A stretch of 64,000 bases of DNA, taken from the NCBI RefSeq assembly GCF_008642355.1, contig NZ_CP029193.1:7588001-7652000 (forward strand). Reading direction: 5' to 3'. The notes beneath the pieces were generated by a model. It saw only the letters and a list, made by a program, of their open reading frames with translations, ran no database searches and had not been told where the DNA came from. Below, piece after piece: positions 44,701 to 58,400 of the stretch (position 1 is the stretch's first letter; each line of letters starts with the position of its first letter). The stretch comes from Streptomyces venezuelae. GTDB lineage: Bacteria > Actinomycetota > Actinomycetes > Streptomycetales > Streptomycetaceae. Position numbers and translations under genes: made by a program.

Positions 44701-46423
44701 GCTGTTCGCCGAGGTGTTGGGGCTGGAGCGGGTCGGTGTCGAGGACGGGTTCTTCGAGCTGGGCGGTGACTCCATCAGCTCCATGCAGTTGGCGTCGCGG
44801 GCGCGCCGCGCGGGGCTCGTCGTCACACCCCGGCAGGTGTTCGAGGAGAAGACGCCGGAAGGCATCGCGGCCGTCGTGCGGCGGACCGACGAGGCACGCA
44901 CGGCGGTGGACATCGGCGTGGGCGACGTGCCGTGGACGCCGGTCATGCGGGCGTCGGGGGAGCGGGCGGCGCGGCCGGGGTTCGCGCAGTGGGTGGTGCT
45001 GGCGGTGCCGGGCGGTCTCGGAGCGGACATTCTGGCGGCGGGCCTCTCGGCCGTGCTGGACACGCACGACATGCTGCGGGCCCGGACCGTTCCCGGCGAG
45101 GCGCGGTTCACGGTGGGGGAGCGTGGTTCGGTCGACGCGGCTTCGCTGGTGTCGCGCGTGGACGCGGTGAGGGCCGGGGCCGAAACGGTGCGGGAGCTGA
45201 CGGAGCGTGCCGCGGGGGACGCGGCGGGGCGACTGGATCCGGTGTCCGGAGCGATGGTGCGGGCGGTGTGGGTGGACACGGGGCCCGAGCGGGTCGGGCA
45301 ACTCGTTTTCGTCGCGCACCACTTGGTGGTGGACGGCGTGTCGTGGCGGGTGCTGGTGCCGGATCTGCGGGTGGCGTGCGAGGCGGCGGCCGAGGGGCGG
45401 GTGCCGGAGCTGGATCCGGTGGGCGCGTCGTTCCGGCGCTGGGCCGAGCTGCTGGCCGCGGAGGCCGTGACGGAGAAGCGGGTCGCGGAACTCGACGGCT
45501 GGCTGCACCTGCTCGGCGAGGCCGGAACCCGGGCCCAGCTCGCACGGCGGGAGCTGGACTCGTGCGTCGACACGGTCGGCACCCTGCGCCGGCACACCTG
45601 GACGGTGCCGCCCGAGCAGACGGAGACGCTGCTGAACAGGACGCCGACCGCGTTCCACTGCGGAGTCGACGACATCCTGCTGGCCGCCCTGGCCGGTGCG
45701 GTCGCGCACTGGCGGCCCGAGGCGGCCGCGGGCCTCCTGGTCGACGTCGAGGGGCACGGCCGCGAACCGTTAGGCGGGCATGACGTGGACCTGTCGCGCA
45801 CGGTCGGCTGGTTCGCCGCCACCCACCCCGTCCGCCTGGACACCTCGGGGATCGACCTCGTCGAGGCCCGAGCGGGCGGCCCCGCGGCGGGCGCGCTCCT
45901 GAAGTCGGTCAAGGAGCAGCTGCGCGCGCTCCCGGGCGGCGACGGGCTCGGCTACGAGCTTCTGCGCCACCTGAACCCGCGGACCGCACCCGTACTCCGT
46001 ACCCGTCCTGCCCCGGACATCGGCTTCAACTACATGGGACGGTTCGCGTCCGACGTACGCGCATCCTCGGCGGACGGCGCCTGGCAGGTGCGGGGCGAGA
46101 CGGCCATCGGCGGCTCGTCCGACCCCGACACGCCACTGCGGCACCTCGTGGACGCGGGCGCGATGGTCCAGGACGCCCCGGGAGGAGGACGGCCGGAACT
46201 CACGCTCACCCTCAGTCGGCCCGCGCACCTCGTGACGGACGACGAGGCCGCGGAGCTCGGCCGGACCTGGCTGGAGCTCCTGGGCGGCCTGGCCGCCCAC
46301 ACCGACGCACCCGCCTCGGGCGGCCACACGCCCTCCGACTTCCCCCTCCTCGATCTGGCGCAGGACGAAGTCGACGAATTCGAGGGGACACCGGGCCCGA
46401 CCGCGGGCCCGGAACCCTCCTGA
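41712..46423 (+). CDS. NRPS2, single module C-A(Dpg?)-T-E, frameshifted as given
   Basis: About 1570 residues if the frame is restored. A DCL-type C domain ([20 protein letters not shown]) accepts a D-configured donor from NRPS1, as expected after its E domain. A4 has code DALSVGTVMK, the same as A2, so Dpg is inferred. T4 (LGGDSI) and an intact E domain follow. The frame breaks near 43347: VGMVV should continue [10 protein letters not shown], but one base is missing in a G-rich run (GTGGTGGGGAG versus GTCGTCGCGGAG in A2). All sequence on both sides is well conserved, so a sequencing or assembly error is likelier than a dead gene. GTG at 41712 overlaps the NRPS1 stop. A TTA codon lies at 45770-45772. 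Confidence 0.85.
43580..43778 (+). repeat. A4 copy of a Dpg-type A-domain patch
   Basis: Partner of 35566-35764. A2 and A4 share the same ten-residue code. Confidence 0.8.
44315..44793 (+). repeat. A4-T4 copy of an A-domain C-terminal plus T patch
   Basis: 479 bases nearly identical to 53682-54160, covering the A-domain C-terminal subdomain and most of T4. The donor and recipient A domains have different specificities (Dpg-like A4, Tyr-like A6). Confidence 0.8.
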
Positions 46424-46473
46424 CCCACCCGTCATCCCCCCCCGTGACCCGGCCCACTGAGGAGACAGAGACG

Positions 46474-49400
46474 ATGACCCGCTCCGTAGTCGAGGACGTC
46501 TGGCCGCTGTCGCCGTTGCAGGAAGGCCTCCTGTTCCACGCGGCCTTCGACGACCGGGGACCGGACGTCTACCAGGGGCAGCGCATGCTGGAGCTGGTCG
46601 GCCCCCTGGACACGGACCGCCTGCGCAGGACGTGGGAGGCGCTGCTGGCCAGGCACGGCGCGCTGCGGGCGAGCTTCCGTGGCCGCAAGTCCGGCGAGGC
46701 CGTGCAGGTCATCGCGCGCGAGGCGGAACTGCCCTGGCGGGTCATGGACGTCTCCGGTCTCGCGGAGGACGAGGCGCTCGCCGAGACCGACCGGCTGGCC
46801 GCGGACGAACGCGCACGGCGCTTCGACCCGGCGGTCGCCCCCTTGCTGCGGCTTCTCCTCGTCCGGCTCGGCGACGCGCGGCACCGCCTGGTCGTCACCA
46901 GCCATCACGTCGTCATGGACGGCTGGTCCATGGCCGTGCTCTTCAACGAGCTCCCCGCCGTGTACGCGGAGGGAGGCCATACGCGTGCCCTGCCGCGCGT
47001 GACGTCCTACCGTGAGTACCTGGCCTGGCTGAACCGCCAGGACAAGGAGGCTGCGCGGGACGCCTGGCGGGCCGAGCTCGCCGGGGCCGACGAGCCGACC
47101 CTGGTGGCACCGGCCGACCCGGGCCGGGCCCCCGTCGCCCCGGAGAGCCTGATCACCTACCTCTCCGAGGAACTGACCGCGGGCCTCGCGCAGCTGGCCC
47201 GCAAGCTCGGGGTCACCGTGAACACCGTGATCCAGGGAGCGTGGGCACTGGTCCTCGCCCGCCTCGCCGGGCGCACGGACGTCGTGTTCGGTGCGACGGC
47301 GGCGGGCCGCCCTGCCGAACTGCCCGGCGTGGAAGCGATGATCGGCCTGTTCATCAACACGCTCCCGGTCCGCGTACGTCTCGACGGCGCGCAGCCCGTG
47401 GCGGAGATGCTCACCGCCCTGCAGCGGCGCCAGGCCGGCCTCATGGCCCACCAGCACCTCGGACTGCCCGAGATCCAGCGGCTCGCCGGTCTCGGATCGG
47501 TCTTCGACACGATCATCGTGTACGAGAACTACCCGCGGCCCCCGGAACGGGAGCCCGCGCCCGACACCTTCGCCATCCGCTTCCTCGGCGGCGAGGAGGC
47601 GGCGCACTACCCGCTGACGCTCGTCGTCGCCCCCGAGGGCGACCGCATGGGCTTCAAGCTCGACCACCGCCCCGATCTCTACGACCGCGCCGACGCCCGG
47701 TCGGTCGTCGACCGGTTGACACGCGTCCTCGAACAGGTGGTGGCGGACCCGTCGGCACCGGTGGGCCGCGTCGACGTGGCCGGGGAGACCGAACGGTCAC
47801 TGGTCGTCGAGGAGTGGAACGCGACCCGGAGGCCGGTGACGGCCGGGTCGGTGCCGGAACTGCTCGCCCGCCAGACGCGCCGCACACCTGCCGCGGTCGC
47901 CGTGACGGACGGCGAACGATCCCTGTCGTACGCGGAGTTGGAGGACTCCGCCGCACGCCTCGCGCGGCATCTGACGCACGTCGGGGTGCGGCGCGGGGAC
48001 CGCGTCGCGGTGGCGATGGAGCGTTCGGCCGACCTGATCGTGGCGTTGCTGGCGGTGTGGCGGGCGGGGGCGGCGTTCGTGCCGGTGGATGTGGAGTATC
48101 CGGCGGAGCGGGTCGCGTTTCTGTTGCAGGACTCGGCGCCCGCTGCGGTGGTGTGCACCCGGCTCACGAGCGGGTCCGTCCCGGAGGACGCGGCCGGTGG
48201 CCGACGCGTGGTGGTGGATGACCCGGAGACCACTTCTGTCCTCGCCGGGTGTCGTGCGGATGGTCCTGGGGTGTGGGTGGGTGGGGGTGATGTGGCGTAT
48301 GTGATGTACACGTCGGGGTCGTCGGGGGTGCCGAAGGGTGTGGTGGTGCCGCATGGGGCGGTGGCGGGTCTGGTGGGGGTTCGGGTTGGTCGGTGGGTGC
48401 TGGTGATGCGGTGTTGATGCATGCGCCGCATGCGTTTGATGTGTCGTTGTTCGAGGTGTGGGTGCCGTTGGTGGCGGGTGGCCGGGTGGTTGTGGCGGGT
48501 GCGGGTGTGGTGGATGCGGGGGGTGTTCGGTCGGCTGTTGGTGTGGGTGTGTCGGTGGTGCATGTGACGGCGGGTGTGTTTCGGGTGTTGGCGGAGGAGT
48601 TTCCGGGGTGTTTTGCCGGTCTGCGTGAGGTGTTGACGGGTGGGGATGTGGTGCCGGCGGGTGCGGTGGCGCGGGTGCGTGGGGCTTGTCCTGGGGTGGC
48701 GGTGCGGCATTTGTACGGGCCGACGGAGATCACCCTCTGCGCGACCACACACCACCTGTCGCCGGGTGCGCCGATGGACGACGCCCTGCCCATCGGCCGT
48801 CCGCTGCCCAACCGCCACGCCTACGTCCTGGACGCCTTCCTCCGCCCCGTCCCGCCCGGAACGACGGGCGAGCTCTACCTCGCCGGGACCGGTCTCGCAC
48901 ATGGCTACCTGGGTCGGCCGGGTCTTTCGGCCGGGCGGTTCGTGGCGTGTCCGTTCGCGTTGGCGGGTGGTGGTGGGGAGCGCATGTATCGCACGGGGGA
49001 TCTGGTGCGGTGGACGGCGGACGGTGAGTTGTTGTTCGTGGGGCGTGCGGATGAGCAGGTGAAGGTGCGTGGGTTCCGGGTCGAGTTGGGTGAGGTCGAG
49101 TCGGTGCTTGCCGGGCATGGGGCGGTGGGGCAGGCGGTGGTGGTGGCCCGGCAGGACGTGTCGGGTGGCGAGAAGCGGTTGGTCGGGTACGTGGTGCCGG
49201 ACAGCGGCGGACGTGAGGTGGAGGCCGGGGCGCTGCGGGCGTATGTGGCGGAGCGGCTGCCGGAGTACATGGTGCCGACGGCCGTGGTGGTGCTGGACGA
49301 GCTGCCGCTGACGGTCAACGGGAAGGTGGACCGGTCTGCGCTTCCCGCGCCGGACTTCGCCGCGCGGGTCATGGGCCGTGAGCCGCGTACCGATGCCGAG

Positions 49401-52400
49401 CGGGTGCTGTGTGCGGTGTTCGCCGAGGTGTTGGGGCTGGAGCGGGTCGGTGTCGAGGACGGGTTCTTCGAGCTGGGCGGGGACTCCATCAGCTCCATGC
49501 AGCTGGCGTCGAGGGCGCGCCGCGCGGGGCTCGTCGTCACACCCCGGCAGGTGTTCGAGGAGAAGACCGTCGAGCGGCTGGCGTCGGTCGCGGAGGCGGT
49601 GGGGCGTGAGGTCGCGCCGGTCGCCGATGTCGGTACGGGTGTGGTGCCGTGGACGCCGGTCATGCGGGCGTTGGGGGAGAGGGCGGCGTGGCCGGGGTTC
49701 GCGCAGTGGGTGGTGCTGGGCACTCCGGCGGGGTTGCGTCCGGAGGTTCTGGCGGCGGGTCTGCGTGCGGTGCTGGATCGGCATGACATGTTGCGGGCCC
49801 GTGTGGTGCCGGGTGAGTTTCGGTTGGTCGTCGAGGAGCCGGGTGCGGTCGGTGTGGAGGGGCTGATCGAGCGCGTGGATGCGTCGGGCGGCGCTGTGGA
49901 TGTGGGCGAGCTGGCTCGTGTGGCTGCTGGACGGCTCGATCCGGCGCGCGGGGAGATGGTGCGGGTCGTCTGGGCGGATGCCGGGCCCGGCCGACCGGGC
50001 CAACTGGCTCTCGTATTGCACCACTTGGTGGTGGATGGCGTGTCGTGGCGGGTGCTGGTGCCGGATCTGCGGGCGGCGTGTGAGGCGGTGGCCGAGGGGC
50101 GGGTGCCGGAGCTGGATCCGGTGGGCACGTCGTTCCGGCGCTGGGCCGAGCTGCTGGCCGCGGAGGCCCTGGGGGAGGAGCGGGCCGCGGAAGTCGACGG
50201 ATGGGTGGAACTGCTCGGAGAGTCACAACATGTGCTGGGAGAGCGGGAGGTGGACCCGCACGTCGACACGGTGGCGATCTTGCGGCAGCGGTCGTGGGTG
50301 GTCCGGTCGGAGCAGGCCGAAGTGCTGCTGGGCAGGGTGCCGACCGCGTTCCACTGCGGTGTCGACGATGTCCTGCTTGCTGCTCTGACGGGGGCGGTCG
50401 CGCATGGGCGGCCGGAAAGCATGTCAGGGCTCTTGATCGATGTGGAGGGTCACGGCCGTGAGCCGTTGGGCGCGGACGGCGGTGTGGATCTGTCGCGTAC
50501 GGTGGGCTGGTTCACCAGCGCGCACCCGGTGCGGACGAACGCGTCCGGGATCGATCTCGCCCAAGTCCTCGACGGCGGTCCTGCGGCGGGCGCGCTGCTC
50601 AAAGCGGTCAAGGAGCAGCTGCGTGCGGTCCCGGGCGGTGACGGACTGGGCTACGAGCTGCTGCGCCACCTCAACCCGCGGACCGCACCCGTGCTCCGGG
50701 CCCGGCCCGCTCCCGAGATCGGCTTCAACTACATGGGCCGGTTCACGGCACCGGTACGTGCCTCCGGGGCCGATGCCGCCTGGCAGCTGACCGGCGAGAC
50801 CGCCATCGGCGGCACCGTCCCCCCGGACATGCCCCTCCACCACACCCTGGAGGCGAACGTCACCGTCCGTGAGACGCCCGAAGGTCGCCCCGAACTGGAA
50901 CTGCGGCTGAGCTGGCCCGACGGCGTACTGACGCAGGACGCGGCGGAGCGGCTCGGCGGCACCTGGGCCGCCATGCTGAACGGTCTGGCCACTCACGCGA
51001 CGGACGACCCCCACGCAGGCGGGCACACCCCCTCCGACTTCCCGCTGCTCGGCGCCGCCGCTCTCACACAAGACGATGTGGACAGGGTGGAGGCGGCGGT
51101 GCGGGAGCCGGCCGACGTATGGCCGCTGTCACCGCTGCAAGAAGGCATGCTGTTCCACGCCACGTATGACGCGGAGGGCCCGGACGCCTACCAGAGCCAG
51201 CGCGTGCTCGCCGTCGACGGACCGCTCGACGCCCGGCGCCTACGGGCGGCCTGGGAAACGCTGGTCGCGAGGCACGACGCGCTGCGCGCCGGTTTCCACC
51301 GCCTCACCTCCGGCGAAGCCGTGCAGGTCGTGGCCCGGAACGTACAACTGCCCTGGACCGAATTCGACGTGACACACCTCCCGTCGGACGAGGCGCTGGC
51401 CGAGGCCGAACGCCTCGCCGGGAACGAAGCGGCACAACGCCTGGACCTGACGGCCGCCCCGCTCCTGCGCCTCGTTCTCATCCGCCTCGGCGCGGAACAG
51501 CACCGGCTCGTCGTCACCAGCCACCACATCGTGGCCGACGGCTGGTCGACGCCCCTCATGCTCAACGAGGTCTCGGCGCTCTACGCGGCGGACGGCGCCG
51601 CCGCACCGGACAGGCCCGCCTCCTACGGGGACTACCTCGCCTGGCTGCACCGGCAGGGCAAGGAGGCGGCACGGGACGCCTGGCGGGCCGAGCTCGCCGG
51701 GACCGACGAGCCGACCCTCGTGGCGCCGGCGGACCTGCCCGACGGCCTCGTCCTGTCCGAGGAACGCTCCGTGCGACTCTCCGGCAGGGCCACGCGCGCC
51801 CTCACCGCACTGGCCCGCGCGCACGGGCTGACCGTCAACACCTTCGTCCAGGGTGCCTGGGCGCTGGTCCTCGCGCGGCTCGCGCGGCGCACGGACGTCG
51901 TGTTCGGCACGACCGTGGCGGGGCGCCCACCGGAGATCCCCGGCGTCGAGTCGATGATCGGTCTGTTCATCAACACGTTGCCGGTGCGCGTACGGCTGGA
52001 CGCGCGGGAACCCGTCCTGACCCTTCTCGCACGACTCCAGGAACGCCAAACCGCTCTGATGCCTCATCAGCACACGGGCCTCGCCGAGATCCAGGCGCTC
52101 GGTGGACCCGGCGCCGTCTTCGACACGATGCTGATGGTCGAGAACTATCCCCGGAACACCTCACGCCTCCCCGGTTCCGCCTCCCCGGTCACGCTCACCC
52201 AGCTCAGCAGCCAGGCCGGCACGCACTACCCCCTGGCCATCGGCGTCGTCCCCGACGACCGCATCGAGGTCCGCGTGACCTACCGGCCCGACGTGTTCGA
52301 CGGACAGCGCGCCCTCCAGGTGGGACGGCAACTGACGCGCGTCCTCGAACAGATCGCGGCCGACCCGACGCTGCGGGTCGGCGACATCGACGTCCTGGCG

Positions 52401-55400
52401 ACGGCCGAACGCACCGCCGTCGTGGAGCGGTGGAACGACACGGACCGGCCGGTCGAAGCCGGAACGCTGGGCGAACTGTTCGACGCGCAGGCACGCCGCA
52501 GCCCCGACGCACCGGCCGTGATCGGCGCGGACCGGCAGTGGACCTACGCGGAACTCGCCCGCGCCGCCGACCGCGTGGCACACGGCCTGCTGGCACGCGG
52601 CGTGGGCAGGGGCGACCTGGTCGGCGTGGTCATGGAACGCTCCGTCGACGTGGTCGCGGTGCTCCTGGGCGTGGCACGGGCCGGAGCGGCGTTCGTGCCG
52701 GTCGCCCCGGCCTATCCGGCCGAGCGCATCGCGCACGTCCTCGCCGACGCGGAACCCGCGCTCGTGGTGTGCACGACCGTGACGGAGCCGGTGGTCCCGG
52801 CGACGCAGTCGGGGCCCGGACGCTGGGTCTACGACGCCCCGGACTCTGTCCCCGAGGGGGCTCTCCGCCTCCCTGCTCAACCGCCCCGGCCGGGCGTGCC
52901 CGGTGCCTGCCACGTGTCGGACGCCGCGTACGTCATCTACACGTCCGGTTCGACGGGCACACCCAAGGGTGTCGTCGTCACGCACGGCGGCATCGCCAAC
53001 CTCGCCAACGGCCAGATCGAGCGCTTCGCCGTACGCCCGGACTCACGCGTCCTGCAACTGGCCTCCTGGAGCTTCGACGCCGCGGTCTCCGAAATGTGCA
53101 TGGCGCTGCTGTCCGGCGCGGCACTCGTCGTGGTCGACGGCGAACGGCTGCCTCCGCACGGCTCGTTGGACGAGGTCGCCGCCGAGTTCGGCATCACGCA
53201 CATGACCGTGCCGCCGTCCGTCCTGGGAACCGTCGACGCGCTGCCGGACACCGTGGAGACGCTGGTGGTGGCGGGTGAGGAGTGCCCGCCCCGCCTCGCG
53301 CGTCGCTGGTCGGACCGCCGCCTCGTCAACGCCTACGGCCCCACCGAGGTGACCGTCTGCGCGGCCATGAGCGAGCCACTGCGCCCCGGACGGGGGCAGG
53401 GGCAGGGTGAGGTGCGGGGGGACGGACCCGTGCCGGTCGGCCGCCCGCTGATCAACACCCGGGCGTACGTGCTCGACGACTTCCTGAAACCGGTCGGGCC
53501 GGGCACCGAGGGCGAGCTGTATGTCATGGGACCCGGCCTGGCGCGCGGGTATCTGGGTCGGCCGGGTCTTTCGGCCGGGCGGTTCGTGGCGTGTCCGTTC
53601 GCGTTGGCGGGTGGTGGTGGGGAGCGCATGTATCGCACGGGGGATCTGGTGCGGTGGACGGCGGACGGTGAGTTGTTGTTCGTGGGGCGTGCGGATGAGC
53701 AGGTGAAGGTGCGTGGGTTCCGGGTGGAGCCGGGTGAGGTCGAGGCGGTCCTTGCCGGGCATCCCGGGGTGCGGCAGGCCGCCGTGGTCGTGCGTGAGGA
53801 CCGGCCCGGGGACAAGCGGCTCGTCGGGTATGTCGTGCCCGAGGCCGAGGCCGGGGCCGAGGCCGGGGATCTGGAGATCCAGTCCGTGCAGGAGCACCTG
53901 GCGCAGGTGCTGCCCGACTACATGCGGCCCGCCTGCGTCGTGGTTCTAGAGACGCTGCCGCTGACGGTGAACGGGAAGGTGGACCGGTCTGCGCTTCCCG
54001 CGCCGGACGTCGCCGCGCGGGTCATGGGCCGTGAGCCGCGTACCGATGCCGAGCGGGTGCTGTGTGTGCTGTTCGCCGAGGTGTTGGGGCTGGAGCGGGT
54101 CGGTGTCGAGGACGGGTTCTTCGAGCTGGGCGGGGACTCCATCAGCTCCATGCAGTTGGCCTCGCGCGCACGCCAGGCGGGCTTGATCCTCACGCCCCGC
54201 CAGGTGTTCGAGGAGAAGACCGCGGAACGGCTGGCGATGGTCGCGGAGACGGCGGAGTCCGACGCCGCGCCGGTCGTCGATGTCGGTACGGGTGTGGTGC
54301 CGTGGACGCCGGTCATGCGGGCGTTGGGGGAGCGCGTCACGAGTGCGCAATTCGCGCAGTGGGTGGTGCTGGGCACTCCGGCGGGGTTGCGTCCGGAGGT
54401 TCTGGCGGCGGGCTTGGGCGCGGTGCTGGATCGGCATGACATGTTGCGGGCCCGTGTGGTGCCGGGTGAGTTGCGGTTGGTCGTCGAGGAGCCGGGTGCG
54501 GTCGGTGTGGAGGGGCTGATCGAGCGCGTGGATGCGTCGCGTGGCGCTGTGGATGTGGGCGAGCTCGCCCGCGACGCCGCCGGACGACTCGATCCGGCGC
54601 GTGGCGAGATGGTGCGGGTCGTCTGGGTGGACGCAGGGCTCGAACGTCCCGGTCAACTCATCGTCCTGGTGCACCACTTGGTGGTGGATGGCGTGTCGTG
54701 GCGGGTGCTGGTGCCGGATCTGCGGGCGGCGTGCGAGGCGGTGGCCGAGGGGCGGGTGCCGGAGCTGGATCCGGTGGGCACGTCGTTCCGGCGCTGGGCC
54801 GAGCTGCTGGCCGCGGACGCCACCGGCGAGCACCGAGTCGCGGAACTCCAGGACTGGCTGGCCTTCCTGGGAGACGACGTAAAGCCTTTGGCGCGACGAG
54901 CGTTGGACCCGGCTGTCGACACGGCCCGTACCCTGCGTCGGAGTTCCTGGGTCGTGCCGTCGGAGCAGGCCCAGGCGCTGCTCGGCAGGGTGCCGGTCGC
55001 GTTCCACTGCGGTGTCGACGACGTCCTGTTGGCGGCTTTGACCGGCGCGGTCGCGCATGGGCGGCGGGAAGCCATCTCAGGGCTCCTGATCGATGTGGAG
55101 GGTCACGGCCGTGAGCCGTTGGGCGCGGACGGCGGTGTGGATCTGTCGCGTACGGTGGGCTGGTTCACCAGCGCGCACCCGGTGCGGACGAACGCGTCCG
55201 GGATCGATCTCGCCCAAGTCCTCGACGGCGGTCCTGCGGCGGGCGCGTTGCTCAAAGCGGTCAAGGAGCAGCTGCGTGCGGTCCCGGGCGGTGACGGACT
55301 GGGCTACGAGCTGCTGCGCCACCTCAACCCGCGGACCGCACCCGTACTCCGGGCCCGGCCCGCTCCCGAGATCGGCTTCAACTACATGGGCCGGTTCACG

Positions 55401-58400
55401 GCACCGGTACGTGCCTCCGGGGCCGAAGCCGCCTGGCAGCTGACCGGCGACACCGCCATCGGCGGCACCGTCCCCCCGGACATGCCCCTCCACCACACCC
55501 TGGAAGCGAACGCCGCCGTCCGTGACACCCCCGAAGGACCCGAGCTGACGCTCACCCTGAGCTGGGCGGGCGACCTCGTGCCGACCGCGGAGGCCGAGCG
55601 GCTCGGCAGCACCTGGGCGGCGATGCTGGGCGGCCTCGTCGGGCACACCGTCGACGACGCCACCGCGGGCGGCCACACCCCGGCCGACTTCCCGCTCCTC
55701 GGTACCGCCCTGACGCAGGCCGACGTGGAGGAGCTGGAGACCCTGGTGCCCGGCCCGGCCGACGTATGGCCCCTGTCGCCGCTGCAGGAGGGAATGCTCT
55801 TCCACGCCACGTACGACGACAGCGGACCCGACGTCTACGAAGGGCAGCGGGCCCTGGAGCTGGACGGGCCGCTGGACGCCGACCGGCTCCGCGCGGCCTG
55901 GCAGGCGATGCTGCGCCGGCATCCGACCCTCCGTGCGAGCTTCCACCGCCTCACCTCGGGCGAGGCGGTGCAGATCGTGGGCAGCGACGTCGAACTGCCG
56001 TGGTGCGAAGCGGACGTGACCCACCTCGGGCCCGCCGAAGCGCGCACCGAGACCGAGCGTCTCGCCGAACGCGAGCGGGCGCAGCGGATCGACGTCACCC
56101 GGCCGCCGCTGGTGCGGCTGCTCCTGATCCGGCTCGCCGAGCACCGGCACCGCCTGGTCATCACCAGCCACCACCTCATCATGGACGGCTGGTCCCTGCC
56201 TGTTCTCATCGGCGACCTGACCGCCGTGTACGAGGCGCTGGCCACGGGCGGCGACGAACGGGACCTCCCGGCGGCGACGTCCTACCGTGAGTACCTCGCC
56301 TGGCTCGGCCGGCAGGACGGCGACGTGGCACGGCAGGCCTGGCGCGCGGAGCTCGACGGCCTGGACGAGCCGACCCTCGTCGTGCCGTCGGACGCGGTGC
56401 GCGTGCCGGTTGTCCCCGAGCGGGTGCGGTTCGCCTTCCCCGAGGAACTGTCACGGGGTGTCTCCGCGCTCGCCCGTGACCGTGGGCTGACGGTGAACAC
56501 CCTGGTGCAGGGCGCGTGGGCCCTGCTGCTCGCGCGTCTCGCCGGACGTGCCGACGTGGTGTTCGGCGCGACCGTGGCGGGGCGGCCCACCGATCTGCCG
56601 GGCGCGGAGTCGGCGATCGGCCTCTTCATCAACACGTTGCCGGTGCGCGTACGACTCGATGCCCGGCAACCCGTTGCGGAGATGCTGGCCGAACTCCAGC
56701 AGCGTCAGGTCGCTCTGATGGCCCATCAGCACATGGGGCTTTCGGAGATCCGTCGACTCGCCGGGCCCGGCGCGGAGTTCGACACGCTCGTGGTCTACGA
56801 GAACTACCCCCACCCACCCTCCGACGACGCGACGCCCGCTTCCCTCACGGTCCGTCCCGCGGGCGCGCCACAGGACATGGGTCACTACCCGCTGACCTTC
56901 GTCGTGTCGCCGGGCACGCCCATGCAGGGCGACTTCGTCCACCGCCCGGACGTGTGCGACCGCGCACGCGCCGAGCAGATGATCGCGTCACTGATACGGA
57001 TCCTCGAGCAACTCGTCGCCGACCCGCAGGCCCCGGTCGGGCAGTTGGACGTGGCGGACACCGCCGCGCGCGAGACGGTCGTACACGCGTGGAACGCCAC
57101 GGAGGCGCAAACTGCGGAGGTGCTGGCTGCGGGGGTGCCGCTCCCTGAGCTGTTCGGCCGCCAGGTGGAGGCGTCGCCGGACGCGGTCGCCCTGGAGGCG
57201 GGCGAGACCCGTTTGACGTACCGGGAGTTGGGGGCGGAGGCGGGCCGTCTGGCGCGGTATTTGGTGGGGTTGGGTGTGGGGCCTGAGGTGCGGGTGGCTG
57301 TGGTGGGTGAGCGGTCCGTGTCGTTGGTGGTGGCGTTGTTGGGGGTGTCGTTGGCGGGGGGTGTGTTCGTTCCGGTGGATGCGGGTTATCCGGCGGAGCG
57401 GGTGGGGTTTGTGCTTCGTGATGTGGGTCCTGCGGTGGTGGTGTGCTCGGTGGGGTCGCGGGGTGTGGTGCCGGAGGGGTTTGCGGGTCGGGTCGTGGTG
57501 GTGGATGACCCGGTGGTGGCGGCGGAGATTTCCGGGTGCGCTCCCGGACCGGTGCAGGGCGGGGAGCGGCTGGGGGCGTTGTCGGCCGCGCATGCCGCGT
57601 ACGTCATCTACACCTCCGGTTCCACCGGCACCCCCAAGGGCGTCACCGTCACCCACGCCGGACTGCGGAACCTCGCGCGTGCCCAGATCGACCGCTTCGG
57701 TGTGCGGGCGGACTCGCGCGTCCTGCAGTTCGCGTCGCTCAGCTTCGATGCGGCCGTCTCCGAGCTGTGCATGGCGCTGCTCTCGGGCGGCACGCTGATC
57801 CTCGCCCCGGCCGACGAACTGCCGCCGCGGGTGTCGCTGGACGCCGCTCTGCACGCGTCGCGCACGACCCACGTCACCGTGCCGCCGAGCGTCCTGGCGG
57901 CCGAGGACGCGCTGCCGGACACCCTCGAAACCCTTGTGGTGGCCGGCGAGGCCTGCCCGCCCGGCCTGGTCGACCGGTGGTCGTCCGGGCGGCGCATGGT
58001 CAACGCGTACGGGCCGACGGAGACGACGGTCTGCGCCGCGATGAGCGAGCCGCTGGCCCCGGGACGCGACATCGTGCCCCTGGGGCGGCCGATGGCGAAC
58101 ACGCGGGTCTTCGTCCTGGACGACTTCCTGCTGCCCGTGCCGCCCGGTGTCACGGGTGAGCTGTACGTGGCCGGGGCGGGGCTCGCCCGCGGGTACCTGG
58201 CGCGCCCGGGACTGTCCGCGCAGCGCTTCGTGGCCTGCCCGTTCGGGGCGGGCGAGCGGATGTACCGCACCGGTGACGTGGCCCGGTGGACCGATGAGGG
58301 CGAGCTGGTCTTCGCCGGACGCGCCGACGACCAGGTCAAGATCCGGGGGCATCGCGTCGAGCCCGGAGAGATCGAGGCCGTGCTGGCAGCGCACCCGGAC

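Noticed and set aside
43340..48381. Programmed ribosomal frameshifting as the explanation for the two NRPS frame breaks
   Set aside because: No slippery heptamer or downstream structure stands out. Comparison with sister patches shows simple one-base losses in G-rich runs, so error or mutation is simpler.
32281..58000. Repeats as mobile elements or CRISPR
   Set aside because: All are in-frame segments of NRPS domains at matching positions. There are no terminal inverted repeats, transposase or spacer-repeat pattern.
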